Below are positions 25,381 through 34,282 of a stretch of DNA of 64,000 nucleotides, piece by piece. The notes beneath the pieces are model-generated. The model made no database searches. It saw only the letters and a list, made by a program, of their open reading frames with translations, and was not told the DNA's origin. Source of the stretch: Chersky-840 sp963838775. GTDB lineage: Bacteria > Actinomycetota > Acidimicrobiia > Acidimicrobiales > UBA8190. A program made the position numbers and the translations under genes. The DNA lies in the NCBI GenBank assembly GCA_963838775.1, contig CAWISP010000024.1:132659-196658 (forward strand). Direction: 5' to 3'. Position 1 is the first letter of the stretch, and every line of letters begins with the position of its first letter.

Positions 25381-27024
25381 TCATCGACCCAAGAACCAAT
25401 CGGTCCCCCGAATGACCTCTCGACGTACTGCCTTGGCAATCCGTCGTACGCCATCAGTCCCATGACCCTTCCAACGTCCAGGACTCACGTAGGCGAGATG
25501 CCGCAGCATGCGGCGTGGAATGTCGGCGAGGATAAGGATCACAAGCGCGAGCAGCATCAAAGCGGTACCGAAGAGAGTCAGCATCTTGAGGCCGGGTCCC
25601 AGTCCGGTGAATGCGAGGGAGCTGGATGCAGCGGGTACCACGCCGCTTGTCGTGGTAGGAGCAACGGTTGTCGTTGCGGCAGCCGTCGTGGTCGTGGTAG
25701 GAGCAACAGTTGTCGTTGCGGCAGCCGTCGTGGTCGTGGTAGGAGCAACGGTTGTCGTTGCGGCAGCCGTCGTGGTCGTGGTAGGAGCAACGGTCGTCGT
25801 GGTCGTTGACGCAGCCGTCGTCGTAAGAGCCTCGATAAGGGTGTAAGTGCGGGTGTTGATGTTGTGGTAGCCCACAGCTGCGCACGAGCCGGACAGAACG
25901 CAGGACACACCCAAGAGCAGGTTAATGGCCCTCGTTGACCCATAGTTGGGGCTGGGCACGACCGACCAGCTGGTCCCGTTCCACGACTCGATGAGTGTGT
26001 GAGAGACCCTTTTTCTCTTTTTTCCTTCATACTGCGAGCCAACTGCGACACATGACGTGGGGGACACACACGAGATGTCGAATAAGTTGTTGGAGTCCGT
26101 CCCCTCGTTGGGACTCGGCACGACCGACCAGCTGGTCCCGTTCCACGACTCGACGAGGTTCACTGCGTGAATGCCACCACGGATCACCGGACTGGTCGGG
26201 ACGTCGTACCCCACGGCGGTGCATGAGCTGGTCGAAGTGCACGAGACTCCGAGCAGCGTGTTGCTTCCCGTCCCGCTATTGGGGGTGGGAACGATCGACC
26301 AGGTGGCTCCGTTCCAGGACTCCACGAGCGTCTGGGTGACTGTACTGCCGTTGTAGAAGTAGCCGGCGGCGACGCACCACGTGGTCGAGTCACACGACAG
26401 GTTGTCCAGGAAGTTCGAATGAGCTCCTTCGTCAGGGGTGGGGACGATCGACCAGGTGGCCCCGTTCCAGGACTCGACGAGGCTTTGGGTGACGCCGCCC
26501 GTATTGACGAAGTTTCCTACGGCGGTACACCACGTTGTGGATATGCAAGTCACGTTGTCAAGGCTATTGCTGCTCGCGCCCTGCTCCGGGCTGGGGACGA
26601 TCGACCAGGTGGTTCCGTTCCATGATTCGACGAGGTTTTCAGTGGCACCGCTACCGTTGTCGTAATCACCGACGGCCTCACACGAGGTGGGCGAGACGCA
26701 CGACACACCGTTGAGCTCGCTGTTCTTGGTCCCTTCGTTGGGACTGGGGACGATCGACCAGGTGGTGCCGTTCCAGGATTCGACGAGAGTCTGGCGGACG
26801 AGGTTGTGGTTCTCGTAGTAGCCGACGGCGAGACAATCCGAGTCCGACAGGCACGACACCCCCGGGAGAAGATTGGCCTTGGTCCCGCCGTTGGGACTGG
26901 TGACCATCGACCAGGCGGGGTTCGCCCCCGCCGGACCCGCGAATGTGGCCAGCGGCGCTCCCACCACAAGGGCGAGCAGAACGGCTACGACGGCAACGTT
27001 TGGCCGCCAGATCCGCGACCTCAT
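25381..27024 (-). CDS. Secreted repeat protein with Thr-rich stalk and LAFTG sortase signal
   Basis: A 547-residue cell-surface protein. Residues 1-34 form a signal peptide (RRPNV-type basic start, then VVAVLLALVVGAPLATFA). Then come seven repeats of about 45-55 residues of the pattern GVSC..S..C.AVG....TLVESWNGTTWS.VPSPN, each with two Cys that could form a disulfide; this looks like a beta-propeller-type repeat. A Thr/Ala/Pro stalk follows, including three 14-residue units (VAPTTTTTAAATTT). It ends with SLAFTGLGP, a hydrophobic helix and a basic tail, which fits a class E sortase signal. No sortase is in the window. Binding partner unknown. Confidence 0.82.
   Translation of the reverse strand: MRSRIWRPNVAVVAVLLALVVGAPLATFAGPAGANPAWSMVTSPNGGTKANLLPGVSCLSDSDCLAVGYYENHNLVRQTLVESWNGTTWSIVPSPNEGTKNSELNGVSCVSPTSCEAVGDYDNGSGATENLVESWNGTTWSIVPSPEQGASSNSLDNVTCISTTWCTAVGNFVNTGGVTQSLVESWNGATWSIVPTPDEGAHSNFLDNLSCDSTTWCVAAGYFYNGSTVTQTLVESWNGATWSIVPTPNSGTGSNTLLGVSCTSTSSCTAVGYDVPTSPVIRGGIHAVNLVESWNGTSWSVVPSPNEGTDSNNLFDISCVSPTSCVAVGSQYEGKKRKRVSHTLIESWNGTSWSVVPSPNYGSTRAINLLLGVSCVLSGSCAAVGYHNINTRTYTLIEALTTTAASTTTTTVAPTTTTTAAATTTVAPTTTTTAAATTTVAPTTTTTAAATTTVAPTTTSGVVPAASSSLAFTGLGPGLKMLTLFGTALMLLALVILILADIPRRMLRHLAYVSPGRWKGHGTDGVRRIAKAVRREVIRGTDWFLGR
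25657..25790 (-). repeat. Three 42-bp in-frame tandem repeats coding the Thr-rich stalk
   Basis: Units beginning AGGAGCAAC recur at 25657, 25699 and 25741, 42 bases apart, with one or two changes. They encode 14 residues each and lie inside the wall-protein gene. This is a coding minisatellite that could change stalk length, not a CRISPR array. Confidence 0.8.
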
Positions 27025-27588
27025 GGCGGCGACCCCAGAAGATACCGCCGCGCGGGAACAAGTCCGATCATGGATGACCCCTCGGCGTCGTTCCTCTTCG
27101 TTTGTGGCGGATCCTAGGCCCGGCGTAGAAGCCCGTCCATTGGCGCAGTAGGAGAGCCCGATCGTTGGGATCCGAGTGGCATGTCATGGTCAAGCTCGAA
27201 GGTCCTGCGCCCGCTCGCGCCCGCCACTTTGTCGCTCCACGGAAACACGTGGCAGCTGCGGCGTGGATCGCTCATAAACACTGGTTCACCGATCCGACCG
27301 TCAAGCCAGCGAAGCGCAACGCACCACAGTCGCAGGCGAGTGGATGAGGAAGTGTTCGTGGGTTACGACGATCTCTGGAAACTGGTCAATCGTCCAGGAT
27401 GCCGCTCCCGACCGGGTTTGGGCTCAAGGGCCAGGGAGGGTTCAGAGAGCGCATACTCGACGCTATGAGCACGGGCCTCCCTCCCTGCTCTGGAGTAAGA
27501 CTCCATTACGAGCTGGAACCTGACGGTCCGCTCAAGGTCCTCTGGGGACCATGACGTGCTGACGAGCTCAGGAAGGAGGCCCACCGCC
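27025..27588. other. Intergenic region, 564 bases, no gene supported
   Basis: Frames here are short and without recognisable domains. The stretch separates the divergent wall-protein and IS110 genes, so it should include the promoter of the former and the left end of the latter. GCTCAGGAAGGAGG just before 27589 is the IS110 ribosome site. Confidence 0.4.
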
Positions 27589-28587
27589 ATGTTCGTCGGA
27601 ATGGACGTGCATCGCAACCGCACCCAGGTCTGCGTCTTGGACCGCAAGGGAAACGAGGTCCGCAACAGAAACGTCGCCAACGACTGCCATGCGCTCAGAA
27701 AGGAGCTGGCGGGACTGCGACAGGGCACGCCGGTCGCCTTCGAGGCCGCCTACGGCACGGGATGGATCGCCGAGCTCCTCGGTGACCTCGGCTTCGAGGC
27801 TCACCTGGCCCATCCTGCGGGTTGCCGGGCCATCGCCGATGCCAAGCTGAAGAACGACCGGGTCGACGCCCGCACCCTCGCCAACCTGCTGCGCACCGGG
27901 TATCTGGCCGAGGCCTGGCTCGCACCCAAGGAGGTGCGTGAGCAGCGCCTGCTGCTGCGGGAACGGGCCCGGCTGGTGCGGATCCGGACGTCGGCGAAGA
28001 ACCGGATCCGGGCCCAGATCGCGGATGAGGGTGTGCCCGCCCCGAGCCACGGCCTGTGGACGAAACAAGGAGCGGCCTTCCTCAAGGGCCTCGATCTCTC
28101 GCCCATGCACCGCTGGGTAGTGACCGACTGCCCGGTCCTGATCGAGGTTCTCGAGTGCCGGATCTCGTTGCTCGAGGCCGGGATCCGTCGCCAGGCCAAG
28201 CCTGACAAGGGCGTCGATGCCTTGATGGCGATCCCGGGAATCGGGCTCCTCAGTGCTATGACCCTGGTGTCGGAGATCGGGGACGTCACCCGCTTCGCCA
28301 CGGCCCGCAAGCTGTGCGCCTGGGCCGGGATCATCCCCTCCATGCGCAACTCGGACCGGACTCTGCACCACGGCCACATCACGAGGGCGGGGCCCGCCGC
28401 CGTGCGCCACGTGCTGGCCGAGGCTGCACAAACGGCCATCCGCAAAGAGCCGTATCACTCCGACTTCCTCGCCACCAAGCGCCGACGGGGAACGGGCATC
28501 GCCCTGGTGCGGGTGTCACGCAAGCTCCTCACCGAGGCCTTCTACGCGCTGCACGCCCTCGAAGACGAGCAGCGCCAATGTTCGTGA
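27589..28587 (+). CDS. IS110-family recombinase, apparently intact
   Basis: A 332-residue IS110 protein with a DEDD RuvC-like N-terminal domain and a Tnp20 C-terminal domain. The acidic residues are in FVGMDVHRNRTQVCV, VAFEAAYGTGW and LKNDRVDARTLANLL. The C-terminal part has MAIPGIGLLSAMTLVSEIGD and the Ser-containing segment before HHGHITRAGPAAVRHVL. ATG 27589 follows a strong AAGGAGG site. Such enzymes recombine DNA using a bridge RNA from the element end. It differs clearly from the two other IS110 proteins in this window. Confidence 0.9.
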   Translation: MFVGMDVHRNRTQVCVLDRKGNEVRNRNVANDCHALRKELAGLRQGTPVAFEAAYGTGWIAELLGDLGFEAHLAHPAGCRAIADAKLKNDRVDARTLANLLRTGYLAEAWLAPKEVREQRLLLRERARLVRIRTSAKNRIRAQIADEGVPAPSHGLWTKQGAAFLKGLDLSPMHRWVVTDCPVLIEVLECRISLLEAGIRRQAKPDKGVDALMAIPGIGLLSAMTLVSEIGDVTRFATARKLCAWAGIIPSMRNSDRTLHHGHITRAGPAAVRHVLAEAAQTAIRKEPYHSDFLATKRRRGTGIALVRVSRKLLTEAFYALHALEDEQRQCS

Positions 28588-29295
28588 GATTGGTCAGATC
28601 GGCCGGGCGAGTCCGAGGTATCCCCGTGTGCGCCTAGAGCGCCGAATAATTGAGTGAGACAGCCCGGCTTTCGCATTCGACGTCGTGTGTCCCGATCGGG
28701 ACCGAATGGGTGGTTGCGAGACCAACTCCGTCGAGACTTCGCTCCATCAACATGATGCGCCGGTCCTCGCCGGCATCACGGTCATTCGTCCTCGCGCGCT
28801 TCCGCGCGCTCCGGGCGCTCCACCGTGACCCCGCCTGCGGGTCGGCGCGAGGCATCTACCAGGAGCTACGTCCAACTGCACTCGCTCTTGACACCGGCCC
28901 TTCTCATGGGCGGGGATCCCGAGCCCCTGTGTATCCATCTGTGGCATGAGGGATTGCGTCGAGGTCGGGTAACTGGGTCGGATGGCGACCTACGCAGTAT
29001 TCGCGTCGCTGAGCGATAGCGGATGGGTCAGGTCGGGGGCGCGTTCGTCACCTTCGGACTGATTCAGCTCTGGCAGACGGAGCGTCACCCATCCGGGTCC
29101 GAAGCCTCTTTCTGTCAAGAGGGGCATTTTGGGCATGCTGAAGCGCCGGCCGCCGGCCGGGCGTAACGTTGTGCTGGATCCGGGAAGTGGCCGAAACCGA
29201 AGAGCCGGTATCAGGGTGTGAGCCGGTCGCGCTGGCCATAGGAGTCGCCCCTATTTGCAGGAGTCGCCCCTATTTGCCCTCCCGGATCCGCTATG
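28588..29295. other. Intergenic region, 708 bases, no gene supported
   Basis: It lies between two IS110 recombinase genes in opposite orientation. Short frames exist without domains. The notable feature is a 19-bp perfect tandem repeat at 29240-29277. The rest probably consists of IS110 flanks and old insertion debris. Confidence 0.4.
29240..29277 (+). repeat. 19-bp perfect tandem repeat
   Basis: AGGAGTCGCCCCTATTTGC occurs twice in a row at 29240-29258 and 29259-29277, close to the 3' end of the IS110 gene. It may mark the element terminus or a target core duplicated by IS110 recombination. Confidence 0.7.
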
Positions 29296-30313
29296 TCACC
29301 TACTCGAATCGATGACGAGTTGGCGATAGACGGCGTTGGAGATCTGGCGCTTGAGGGCCCGCAGCGCTTCCTTGGTGGTCTTGCCCTCTGCCACCTTGCG
29401 GTCGAAGTACACCCGGCCTTCGCACTGGTTGCGGATCTGGGTGATGGCGATCATGTGGATGGCGTGGTTGAGACGCCGGTTGCCGCGGGGGTTGAGCCGG
29501 TGTCGCACTCTCGGACCGCTCGAGGCTTCGATGGGTGCCGTGGCGTTGTACGAGGCGTAGTGGTCCCTGTTCTTGAAGCGCGCCATGTCGCCGCTGTGGC
29601 CAATCAGAAAGGCAGCCACCACGGGACCCACGCCATAGAGCTCGGTCACGTTCGTCCCCGAGGCCGCCACCGCCGTCACGATGCGAGCCTTGGACGCGGC
29701 GATCTCGACGTCGAGACGTCTGATGTCAGCGACAAAGCCGAGGGCCATGCGCTTGCGCTCGGCCTCGACGGCGTTGGACGGGCGGACGCTGCGCAGCACC
29801 GTGGCGGCACGGTCTGCGGACAGCCGAATCCCCGTCCCACCTGGGATGATGCACCGGAGCAGGGCGTGGAGCCGGCAGACGGCCTGGGTTCGCAGCGACC
29901 CCAGATCGCGGTGGTGATCAGCGAGCAGGCGCAAGACGGCCCCGTGGTTCTCGGCGACGACTGCTGCGCAGTCTCTTGGCCCGCAACGCCGCGATGGCGG
30001 TGGACAAGGCGTCGTTGGGGTCGTTCTTCTGGGTCTTGCCCGAGCCGAGCACCCGGACCCGGGCCGCCAACGCCGGCGGCACATCGACGACGTCCTGGCC
30101 GGCGGCCACGAGCTGCTGGGCCAACAAGAACCCGAGCCCGTTGGCCGACTCGATCGCCCAGCGTCGCTCCGGAAAGTCGATCGCCCACTCGAGGAGTTGC
30201 TCGACCTGGTGACGATCTGCTTTCACCGTCAGCTGGCCCAGTGCCGTCTCCTCCGGGTCGACCGCCCCCGCTGTGTGAGTTGCCTTGTGCGGGTCGATGC
30301 CGATCAGCACCAT
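29296..30313 (-). pseudogene. IS110-family recombinase, one frameshift
   Basis: ATG 30313 follows GGGAGGTACAAG. The first part (30313 to about 29975) reads IGIDPHKATHTAGAVDPEE, WAIESANGLGFLLAQQLV and KNDPNDALSTAIAALRAK, the DEDD domain. The second part is one frame off: CAAVVAENHGAVLRLLADHH onward, with LYGVGPVVAAFLIGHSGDM, the SSGPRVRHRLNPRGNRRLN segment and a normal C-terminus at 29296. A single indel near 29975 joins them, giving a protein of about 335 residues. It is a separate IS110 subgroup from the gene at 27.6 kb. Confidence 0.82.
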
Positions 30314-30327
30314 CTTGTACCTCCCTG

Positions 30328-30536
30328 TCTGTAGTGGGAGGCCACGCCGGGCAATCCTGATGAGACTGGGTGCTCGCCTCTTTCGAGCCACGCGTGGCCA
30401 AGGAACCCGGCGGCTGACACTTCGGACCTTGCGGCCAACCGTTGGGTGGCAGGGTGTTACAGAGCCAAACCGCCGAGCTCCCGAGACGCTAGGGCCGAAG
30501 CCCGGCGTCTCCACAATTATGAATCAGGGTGATATG
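30328..30536 (-). mobile_element. IS110 left end with probable bridge-RNA region
   Basis: The 209 bases upstream of the recombinase are repeated without change at 25022-25230. No protein is plausible here; frames that cross it are shadows. Perfect conservation of a non-coding end of this length fits the IS110 region that encodes the bridge RNA; its structure was not folded. Confidence 0.6.
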
Positions 30537-30691
30537 CGCCCCTGGGCGTCAGGTCCCTCGCTAGGTCGACAGGTGTTCGACGATCGAACGAACTCGACCC
30601 TTCCATCTCAAACCACCGACGAAGGTCGATGCGAACAACCTCGCTAAGTAAGAGGGGGTCGCTGTCAGAGGCTCGGGTGTCTCTTGAATCG

Positions 30692-31825
30692 TTACCCACT
30701 AACGGGGACCTGCCAGATAAGCGCTGTTCCGCCGGATTCGGGCGTTTCGGTGGCGAACTGTCCATGCAGTTTCTCTGCTCGACGTCTGAGATTGACGAGA
30801 CCGAGACCGCCTTCGCTGGATTCCCCGTGATCCAGGCCACGGCCATTGTCGATGATCTGAACTCTGCAGACACCATCCTTGACGGTAACGGAAACACTCG
30901 CTTTGGTGGCCTGAGCGTGGCGCCCGACATTGGTCAGCGCCTCTCGGATGACGGCCAGAAGATGTTCAGCCAGTTGATCCGAGGCGATGGTGTCAACAGG
31001 TCCGTCAAAGGAGACCTTGACATCGAACCCGACCACCGGTCTGAGGGTATGCACGAGGGAGAGGATGCTGGAACGTATACCGGGGTCGATCTCTGTTGAT
31101 CCAAGCTCAAAGATGGTCGAGCGGATCTGGCGAATCGTCTCATCGATGTCACCAATGACCTCCGTGAGCCGATCCGCAGTCCCCGGCGCTTCGACGCCTG
31201 CGATGCTATGTAGGGTCAGTCCAGCCGCGAAGAGACGCTGGATCACATTGTCGTGCAGGTCTCGGGCCAAGCGGTCTCGATCGTCGTACACGGCCAGCTG
31301 TTGGACCTGTTGATGGAGGCGAGCGTTCTCGATGGCGATTCCCGCTGCGAGGGCGAGCGCACCGACAAGTACCTCGTCATCTTGGGTGAACTCGGTCCAG
31401 CCGACCTTGTTCGTGAGGTAGAGGTTCCCGTAGACCTCGGTCCGCACGGTGACCGGTACGCCAAGGAACGACGTCATCGGAGGGTGATTGGGAGGGAAGC
31501 CAAAGCTGTCCGGGTGGGAGCTAATGTTCGCCAGCCGTAGCGGGTGGGGATCGGTGATGAGGAGTCCAAGAACCCCCTGGCCTGTGGGGCGGGCCCCGAT
31601 TTCCTCTTCTTGCTCGGGGTCGATGCCAACGGTGACGAACTCTGCCAACCCAGTTCGGTCGTCGTTCAAGACGCCGATCGCACCATACTGAGCGCCAGTC
31701 ATCGATCGTGCTTCCTCGATGAAATGGCGTAGAAGGGTGGGGAGATCGAGATCAGCCTCCAGCTGGAGCGTCGCTTCCAGCAGCCTACGGAGTTTGGCGG
31801 GGTCCTCAATGGACCGGTAGGGCAT
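30692..31825 (-). CDS. GAF-domain sensor histidine kinase, DevS/DosS-like
   Basis: A 377-residue cytoplasmic kinase. A GAF domain (about residues 25-170) contains GAQYGAIGVLND, FLGVPVTVRTEVYGNLYLT and IAIENARLHQQV. A HisKA_3 dimerisation domain follows with the phosphorylated His in ARDLHDNVIQRLFAAGL. The HATPase part has VIREALTNVGRHAQA (N box), IIDNGRGLD (G1) and GGLGLVNLRRRAEKL (G2). This is the NarL/DevR-partner kinase class. ATG 31825 has GGAGG six bases upstream; an ATG at 31885 is also open. No response regulator gene is adjacent. The GAF ligand (haem, nucleotide or none) is unknown. Confidence 0.88.
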   Translation of the reverse strand: MPYRSIEDPAKLRRLLEATLQLEADLDLPTLLRHFIEEARSMTGAQYGAIGVLNDDRTGLAEFVTVGIDPEQEEEIGARPTGQGVLGLLITDPHPLRLANISSHPDSFGFPPNHPPMTSFLGVPVTVRTEVYGNLYLTNKVGWTEFTQDDEVLVGALALAAGIAIENARLHQQVQQLAVYDDRDRLARDLHDNVIQRLFAAGLTLHSIAGVEAPGTADRLTEVIGDIDETIRQIRSTIFELGSTEIDPGIRSSILSLVHTLRPVVGFDVKVSFDGPVDTIASDQLAEHLLAVIREALTNVGRHAQATKASVSVTVKDGVCRVQIIDNGRGLDHGESSEGGLGLVNLRRRAEKLHGQFATETPESGGTALIWQVPVSG

Positions 31826-31975
31826 CGACGCCTCCATACTGGATGCCGCAGTGGGCACCCTCCTGGGGATCACCTCAGGCCCCACGATATCTCGACACAG
31901 GGGCTGCAGCGCTGCCGGGTACTGGGTCAGTTTGGATTAGGGCCCACCGACCGCTACGCACCGTGACGAATCGGG

Positions 31976-32218
31976 TCAGTCCTCTATCAACTGGACGTGG
32001 ATTTCGTCCAAATGACCACCACCCAGAGGCGCGGCCATGAGATCGAGGATCTCCTTGAGGCTGACCACAAGTTCTGGCACCGGGCCGTCACCCACGTATG
32101 AACCTGGGCCGAGTTTGCCGAATGGGGCCGGTACGGCGACGGCCATCAGCTCATGCACGCGGGCGTCAGTTTCGCCGTCGTCGTTCCGCAGGGCATAGCG
32201 GAAGGTCAGTCTGGCCAT
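31976..32218 (-). CDS. Small hypothetical protein (80 aa)
   Basis: An 80-residue acidic protein starting MARLTFRYALRNDDGE and ending HLDEIHVQLIED. ATG 32218 has a GAGAGAAG-like stretch upstream. No family was recognised. The balanced composition and lack of stop codons in a high-GC frame give moderate support. It is 150 bases upstream of the histidine kinase on the same strand and could be in its operon. Confidence 0.5.
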   Translation of the reverse strand: MARLTFRYALRNDDGETDARVHELMAVAVPAPFGKLGPGSYVGDGPVPELVVSLKEILDLMAAPLGGGHLDEIHVQLIED

Positions 32219-32629
32219 TGCAGATTCTCTCTTCTCTCGGGGGTACGCTAGGCACCTGTCGCCCTGGGTCCAGACCGCACTGTATTCGCGCCGGATACCT
32301 ATCCCACCTGTGTCACAGCCCCGACCCTCCTAGCCCCAGTACTCGTTGCGAACTGCTGATCGGCTCTGGTGATCTCGCAGGGAGTATTAGCGGTTCCGGA
32401 CTGGCCTCTTTGAGTGCGGGCTGCGCGCTGGTCGACGATTCACAGTTGGGAAGCATCGGCGACCGCCGCGTTCGACAACTAACTTAATCCTCACTTTAGA
32501 TGATGTCGCCTTCCCTCTATCGGCGTATCGTTTCTCCACTGGGTCTGGGACTGACAGCCAGTGGATGCGTCTCGCCCGGTGGCCCCGGACTGGAGTGACC
32601 CGGGTCCCACGGACACCGGTGCTCTGGGT
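32219..32629. other. Intergenic region, 411 bases, nothing recognised
   Basis: No domain-bearing frame, RNA or repeat was seen. It lies between the small ORF and the end of the IS3 element. Confidence 0.35.
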
Positions 32630-33777
32630 TCATGCAGCATTGCTTGAGACGGCGTTGGCGCGCCAGCGGCGCTCGTATTCGGCCGGGCAGAGGTTCCCAA
32701 TCGAGGAGTGCCGGCGCCAGGTGTTGTAGAAGCCCTCGATGTAGTCGAAGATCGCCATGCGGGCCTGGTTGCGGTTCTCGAAGACGCTGCGGTCGATGAG
32801 CTCGCACTCCAAAGTGGCGAAGAAGCTCTCGGCCATGGCGTTGTCGAAGCAGTCACCCACCGACCCCATCGAGCGCTCTACCCCGGCGGCCCGACAGGCC
32901 TGGGCGAAGTCGGCGCTCGTATATTGCTCAGGTTCAAGGGGTCGTAGCAACACTGCCTTGTCCAGCTGATTGTAAAAGCTGATCGAGTGTTTCGGCGGGC
33001 GTCTTCCAACCGAGGGTCTTGCGGGGTCTGCCGTTGAGTGCAGTGGCGACCGCGACCAAGTCGTCGGGATGGTGCTTGGAGAGATCGGTGCCCTTGGGGA
33101 AGTACTGGCGGAGCAGACCGTTGGTGTTCTCGTTGGTTCCGCGCTGCCAAGGGCTGTGAGGATCGGCGAAGTAGATGGCCAGTCCACTGTCGACACGCAG
33201 CTGCGCGTGCTGGGCCATCTCGGATCCCTGATCCCTGGTCCGAATGATGGACCACGACACCATCTGGACGCTGGCGGGCGATGGCCATCTGGAGGGCTCT
33301 GGTAACGAGCTCGGTGTTCTGGTTGGAAGACATCGACCACCCCACGACCCGGCGGGTGAAGACGTCGAGCACCACGGCCAGGAACAGAAAGCCTGCCCAT
33401 GTCGGGACATACGTGATGTCGGCCACCCAACGCTGCCCCGGGCCCGGCGCGGTGAAGTCCCGCTCCATGAGGTCAGGCGCAGGGCGGGCCCGCTCGTCTC
33501 GGCGGGTGGTGCGACAGAACTTGCGCCTGGTCACGCCCTGGATGCCGGTGACACGCATGAGCCGGGCTACCCGATGGCGTCCCACATCTTCGTCGTGCTC
33601 TTCGACCAGCTCGGTCCTGATGCGGCGATAGCCATAGGTCTGCCGGGACTGGGTGTGGACCAGGCGGATCTTCTCGGTGAGGACCTCGTCCGACAGCGCC
33701 CGGGCCGACGGCGGACGGTCCCGCCAGCAGTAGTAGCCGCTCGTCGAGACGCCGAGGAGCCGGCACATGGTGGCCAC
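32630..33777 (-). pseudogene. IS3 orfB transposase, interrupted
   Basis: The N-terminal part (33777 to about 33231) has MATMCRLLGVSTSGYYCW, the HTH_21 region RQTYGYRRIRTELVEEH, and the rve core WVADITYVPTWAGFLFLAVV with the first catalytic Asp, then stops being IS3-like just after HHSDQGS (second Asp). The C-terminal part resumes at 32926 as QYTSADFAQACRAAGVERSM, SVGDCFDNAMAESFFATLE (catalytic Glu) and FYNTWRRHSSIGN, ending at 32630. The IS30 segment lies exactly between DQGS and QYTS. OrfB is reached from orfA by a slippery A6G, so 33777 is only the first internal start in the frame. Confidence 0.85.
32927..33230 (-). mobile_element. IS30-family transposase 3' fragment inside IS3 orfB
   Basis: About 95 codons of a second, different IS30 transposase: DQGSEMAQHAQLRVDSGL, YFADPHSPWQRGTNENTNG, YFPKGTDLSKHHPDDL and LNGRPRKTLGWKTPAETL, ending LLQSAGQGSVATTP plus stop and some terminal sequence. 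It has the catalytic Glu region but lacks the upstream two thirds. The left join carries the eight bases CAGGGATC twice in tandem, which both IS families encode as their Asp-Gln-Gly motif. Confidence 0.85.
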
Positions 33778-33818
33778 GGGGTGAGAGGGCCGGTTCGCTT
33801 CGATGAACTCGAACCCCG

Positions 33819-34121
33819 CTACGGGGTCGAGTGCGTCTCCTTGGCGAACCAGGCCGCGGCTTTTTTCAGGATCTCCTTCTCCTCCTCGAGGACCCGGACC
33901 CGTCGACGCAGCTGGGCCAGCTCGACCTTCTCGTCGGTGGTCGGTCCGTCGCTGCGCACACCGTCAGCTCGGTCGGCCTGGAGCACCCAGTTGCGAAGGG
34001 TCTGCTCCGAGCAGCCCGCCGTGGCGGCGGCCCGCTTGAACGACAACCCGCCCTCACGGACGAGACGGACCGCCTCGATGCGGACCTCGGACGGATAGGG
34101 CGGTGGGACTCTCCCTCCCAT
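33819..34121 (-). CDS. IS3 orfA, helix-turn-helix protein
   Basis: A 100-residue orfA protein: PYPSEVRIEAVRLVREGG, then the HTH SFKRAAATAGCSEQTLRNWV and a leucine-zipper-like helix ELAQLRRRVRVLEEEKEIL. ATG 34121. Near the end the gene has AAAAAAG (minus strand, 33866-33860), the standard -1 slippery site that fuses OrfA to OrfB in IS3 elements. The gene itself is intact, but the partner orfB is broken. Confidence 0.88.
   Translation of the reverse strand: MGGRVPPPYPSEVRIEAVRLVREGGLSFKRAAATAGCSEQTLRNWVLQADRADGVRSDGPTTDEKVELAQLRRRVRVLEEEKEILKKAAAWFAKETHSTP
33860..33866 (-). promoter_or_regulatory. Programmed -1 frameshift site (A6G)
   Basis: The heptamer A AAA AAG lies in the LKKA codons of orfA, about 40 bases before its stop, and the -1 frame leads into orfB. 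This is the known arrangement for making the OrfAB transposase of IS3 elements. Confidence 0.7.
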
Positions 34122-34282
34122 GACGGACTCCTTTCTGCCAGACGGACATCGTCTCGTCCAGCGTCAAGGTGTCCGCGGATCCCGGGTCACTCCAGACCGC
34201 CAAGCCGGGACCACTGGGGCGAGACCTTCCCCGGGGCCTTGGCGCTCCTACAGATAGAAGCAACGACTGCGGGGGACAGGCG

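Larger units (their letters stand above)
32630..34121 (-). mobile_element. IS3-family element interrupted by an IS30 fragment
   Basis: The IS3 element is recognised by its two overlapping genes, orfA and orfB. Inside orfB about 304 bases (32927-33230) come from the 3' end of an unrelated IS30 element. Without that piece the IS3 would be about 1.2 kb of coding sequence, normal for the family. Terminal repeats were not resolved. Confidence 0.8.

Noticed and set aside
25640..25800. Regular DNA repeats that might suggest a CRISPR array
   Set aside because: They are contiguous 42-bp coding units without spacers and encode the Thr-rich stalk.
29293..30360. Plus-strand frame of 355 codons
   Set aside because: Antisense to the IS110 recombinase, which has DEDD and Tnp20 motifs.
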